This document shows positions 63,690-64,000 of a stretch of 64,000 bases of DNA, in pieces. Origin of the DNA: Gracilibacillus dipsosauri. Lineage in GTDB: Bacteria; Bacillota; Bacilli; Bacillales; Amphibacillaceae. Made by a program: the position numbers and the translations under genes. Every line of letters begins with the position of its first letter. Position 1 is the first letter of the stretch. The DNA is taken from NCBI RefSeq assembly GCF_003176895.1, contig NZ_QGTD01000008.1, positions 310,001 through 374,000 on the forward strand, read 5' to 3'. The notes under the pieces were generated by a model. That model had not been told where the DNA came from, did no database searches, and saw only the letters and a list, made by a program, of their open reading frames with translations.

Positions 63690-64000
63690 TTAATAATCCA
63701 TCTTTTTTGTTTTCTTAATTTTCCCAGACCATTTTTTAAAACCACCGCTAAGATTATATAAATCTTGGTATCCATTTTTGTGTAGAAGTAATGCAGCACG
63801 CATCGATCTTGAGCCATTTTGGCAATAAAGATAGACAGGCTTGTCTTTTCTGAGCTCAGTTAATCGTTGTTTCATTTGTGTAAGAGGAATATTTCTCGCC
63901 CCTAGTATATGGCCACCATCAAATTCGTTAGGCTCGCGAACATCGATTAATTGCGCTTTTCTATAGCCATTTCTGAATTCTTCCTCACTCAATTGCTTCA
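63690..64000 (-). CDS. yqhL: Rhodanese-domain protein YqhL, 5'-truncated by the window
   Basis: A single rhodanese (sulfurtransferase) domain with LIDVREPNEFDGGHILGARN and the active-site loop YCQNGSRS containing the catalytic Cys. The frame continues to the window edge (codons K-Q before LSEEEF). Relatives have an N-terminal membrane helix before this point, so the start lies beyond base 64000. The TTG at 63992 is internal. It is read on the minus strand towards its own terminator. Confidence 0.9.
   Translation of the reverse strand, partial: KQLSEEEFRNGYRKAQLIDVREPNEFDGGHILGARNIPLTQMKQRLTELRKDKPVYLYCQNGSRSMRAALLLHKNGYQDLYNLSGGFKKWSGKIKKTKKMDY

Overview
The window is a contiguous piece of the core chromosome of a low-GC, endospore-forming member of the Bacillaceae. 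Gene order closely follows the Bacillus subtilis dnaK-yqe-yqf-yqg-comG-yqh segment. The proteins look most like those of the halotolerant Oceanobacillus/Gracilibacillus/Virgibacillus group; that placement is inference from protein character, not from a search. Sporulation (yqfC-yqfD, a SpoVAF-like GerA protein, yqhG), competence (comGA-GG) and glycine T-box control all fit a Bacillus relative. No prophage, insertion sequence, CRISPR array or rRNA operon was found.

Layout: (1) 1-5.6 kb, end of the dnaK heat-shock operon followed by dnaJ, prmA, rsmE, mtaB, then rpsU-yqeY on their own promoter. (2) 5.9-16.8 kb, the NfeD/flotillin pair (yqeZ-floA) behind a sigma-W-type promoter, sporulation genes yqfC-yqfD behind a sigma-E-type promoter, then phoH, pgpH, ybeY, dgkA, era, yqzL and recO. 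(3) 16.8-24.2 kb, the macromolecular-synthesis block: glycine T-box, glyQ-glyS, ppsR, dnaG, sigA. cdd (between dgkA and era) and ccpN (before ppsR), which I recall at these places in B. subtilis, are absent here. (4) 24.4-33.5 kb, cytochrome c550, tRNA methylation (trmK), yqfO, both iron-sulfur enzymes of the MEP isoprenoid pathway (ispH and ispG, separately transcribed on the minus strand), cshB with an unusual DETD motif II, nfo, and a second NfeD-family gene with its own sigma-W-type promoter. (5) 33.5-45.4 kb, a phosphate-centred region: a Na+/phosphate symporter with a PhoU domain and the pstSCAB-phoU genes, each set preceded by an 11-bp-periodic array resembling a PhoP (Pho) box. Between them lie six tRNA genes, sodA, a transporter with a structured leader, and pbpA. 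(6) 45.4-55.9 kb, yqzC-yqzD, rpmG, yqgN, the rhomboid protease gluP, a spoVAF-like gene, yqgQ-glcK, and an LtaS-type lipoteichoic acid synthase behind an ECF (sigma-M-like) promoter. (7) 55.9-64 kb, yqgY, the complete comG pseudopilus operon on the minus strand, aroK, yqzE, yqhG-yqhH and a truncated yqhL.

Regulation stands out more than unknown genes. Three ECF-type envelope-stress promoters and two Pho-box-like arrays can be read directly from the DNA, and together they link membrane-domain proteins, lipoteichoic acid synthesis and phosphate uptake. The least explained element is the roughly 250-nt space between sodA and the yqgE-like transporter. It holds a nested hairpin and a perfect 10-bp inverted repeat that overlaps the transporter's ribosome binding site. 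I did not find a clearly new multi-gene system.
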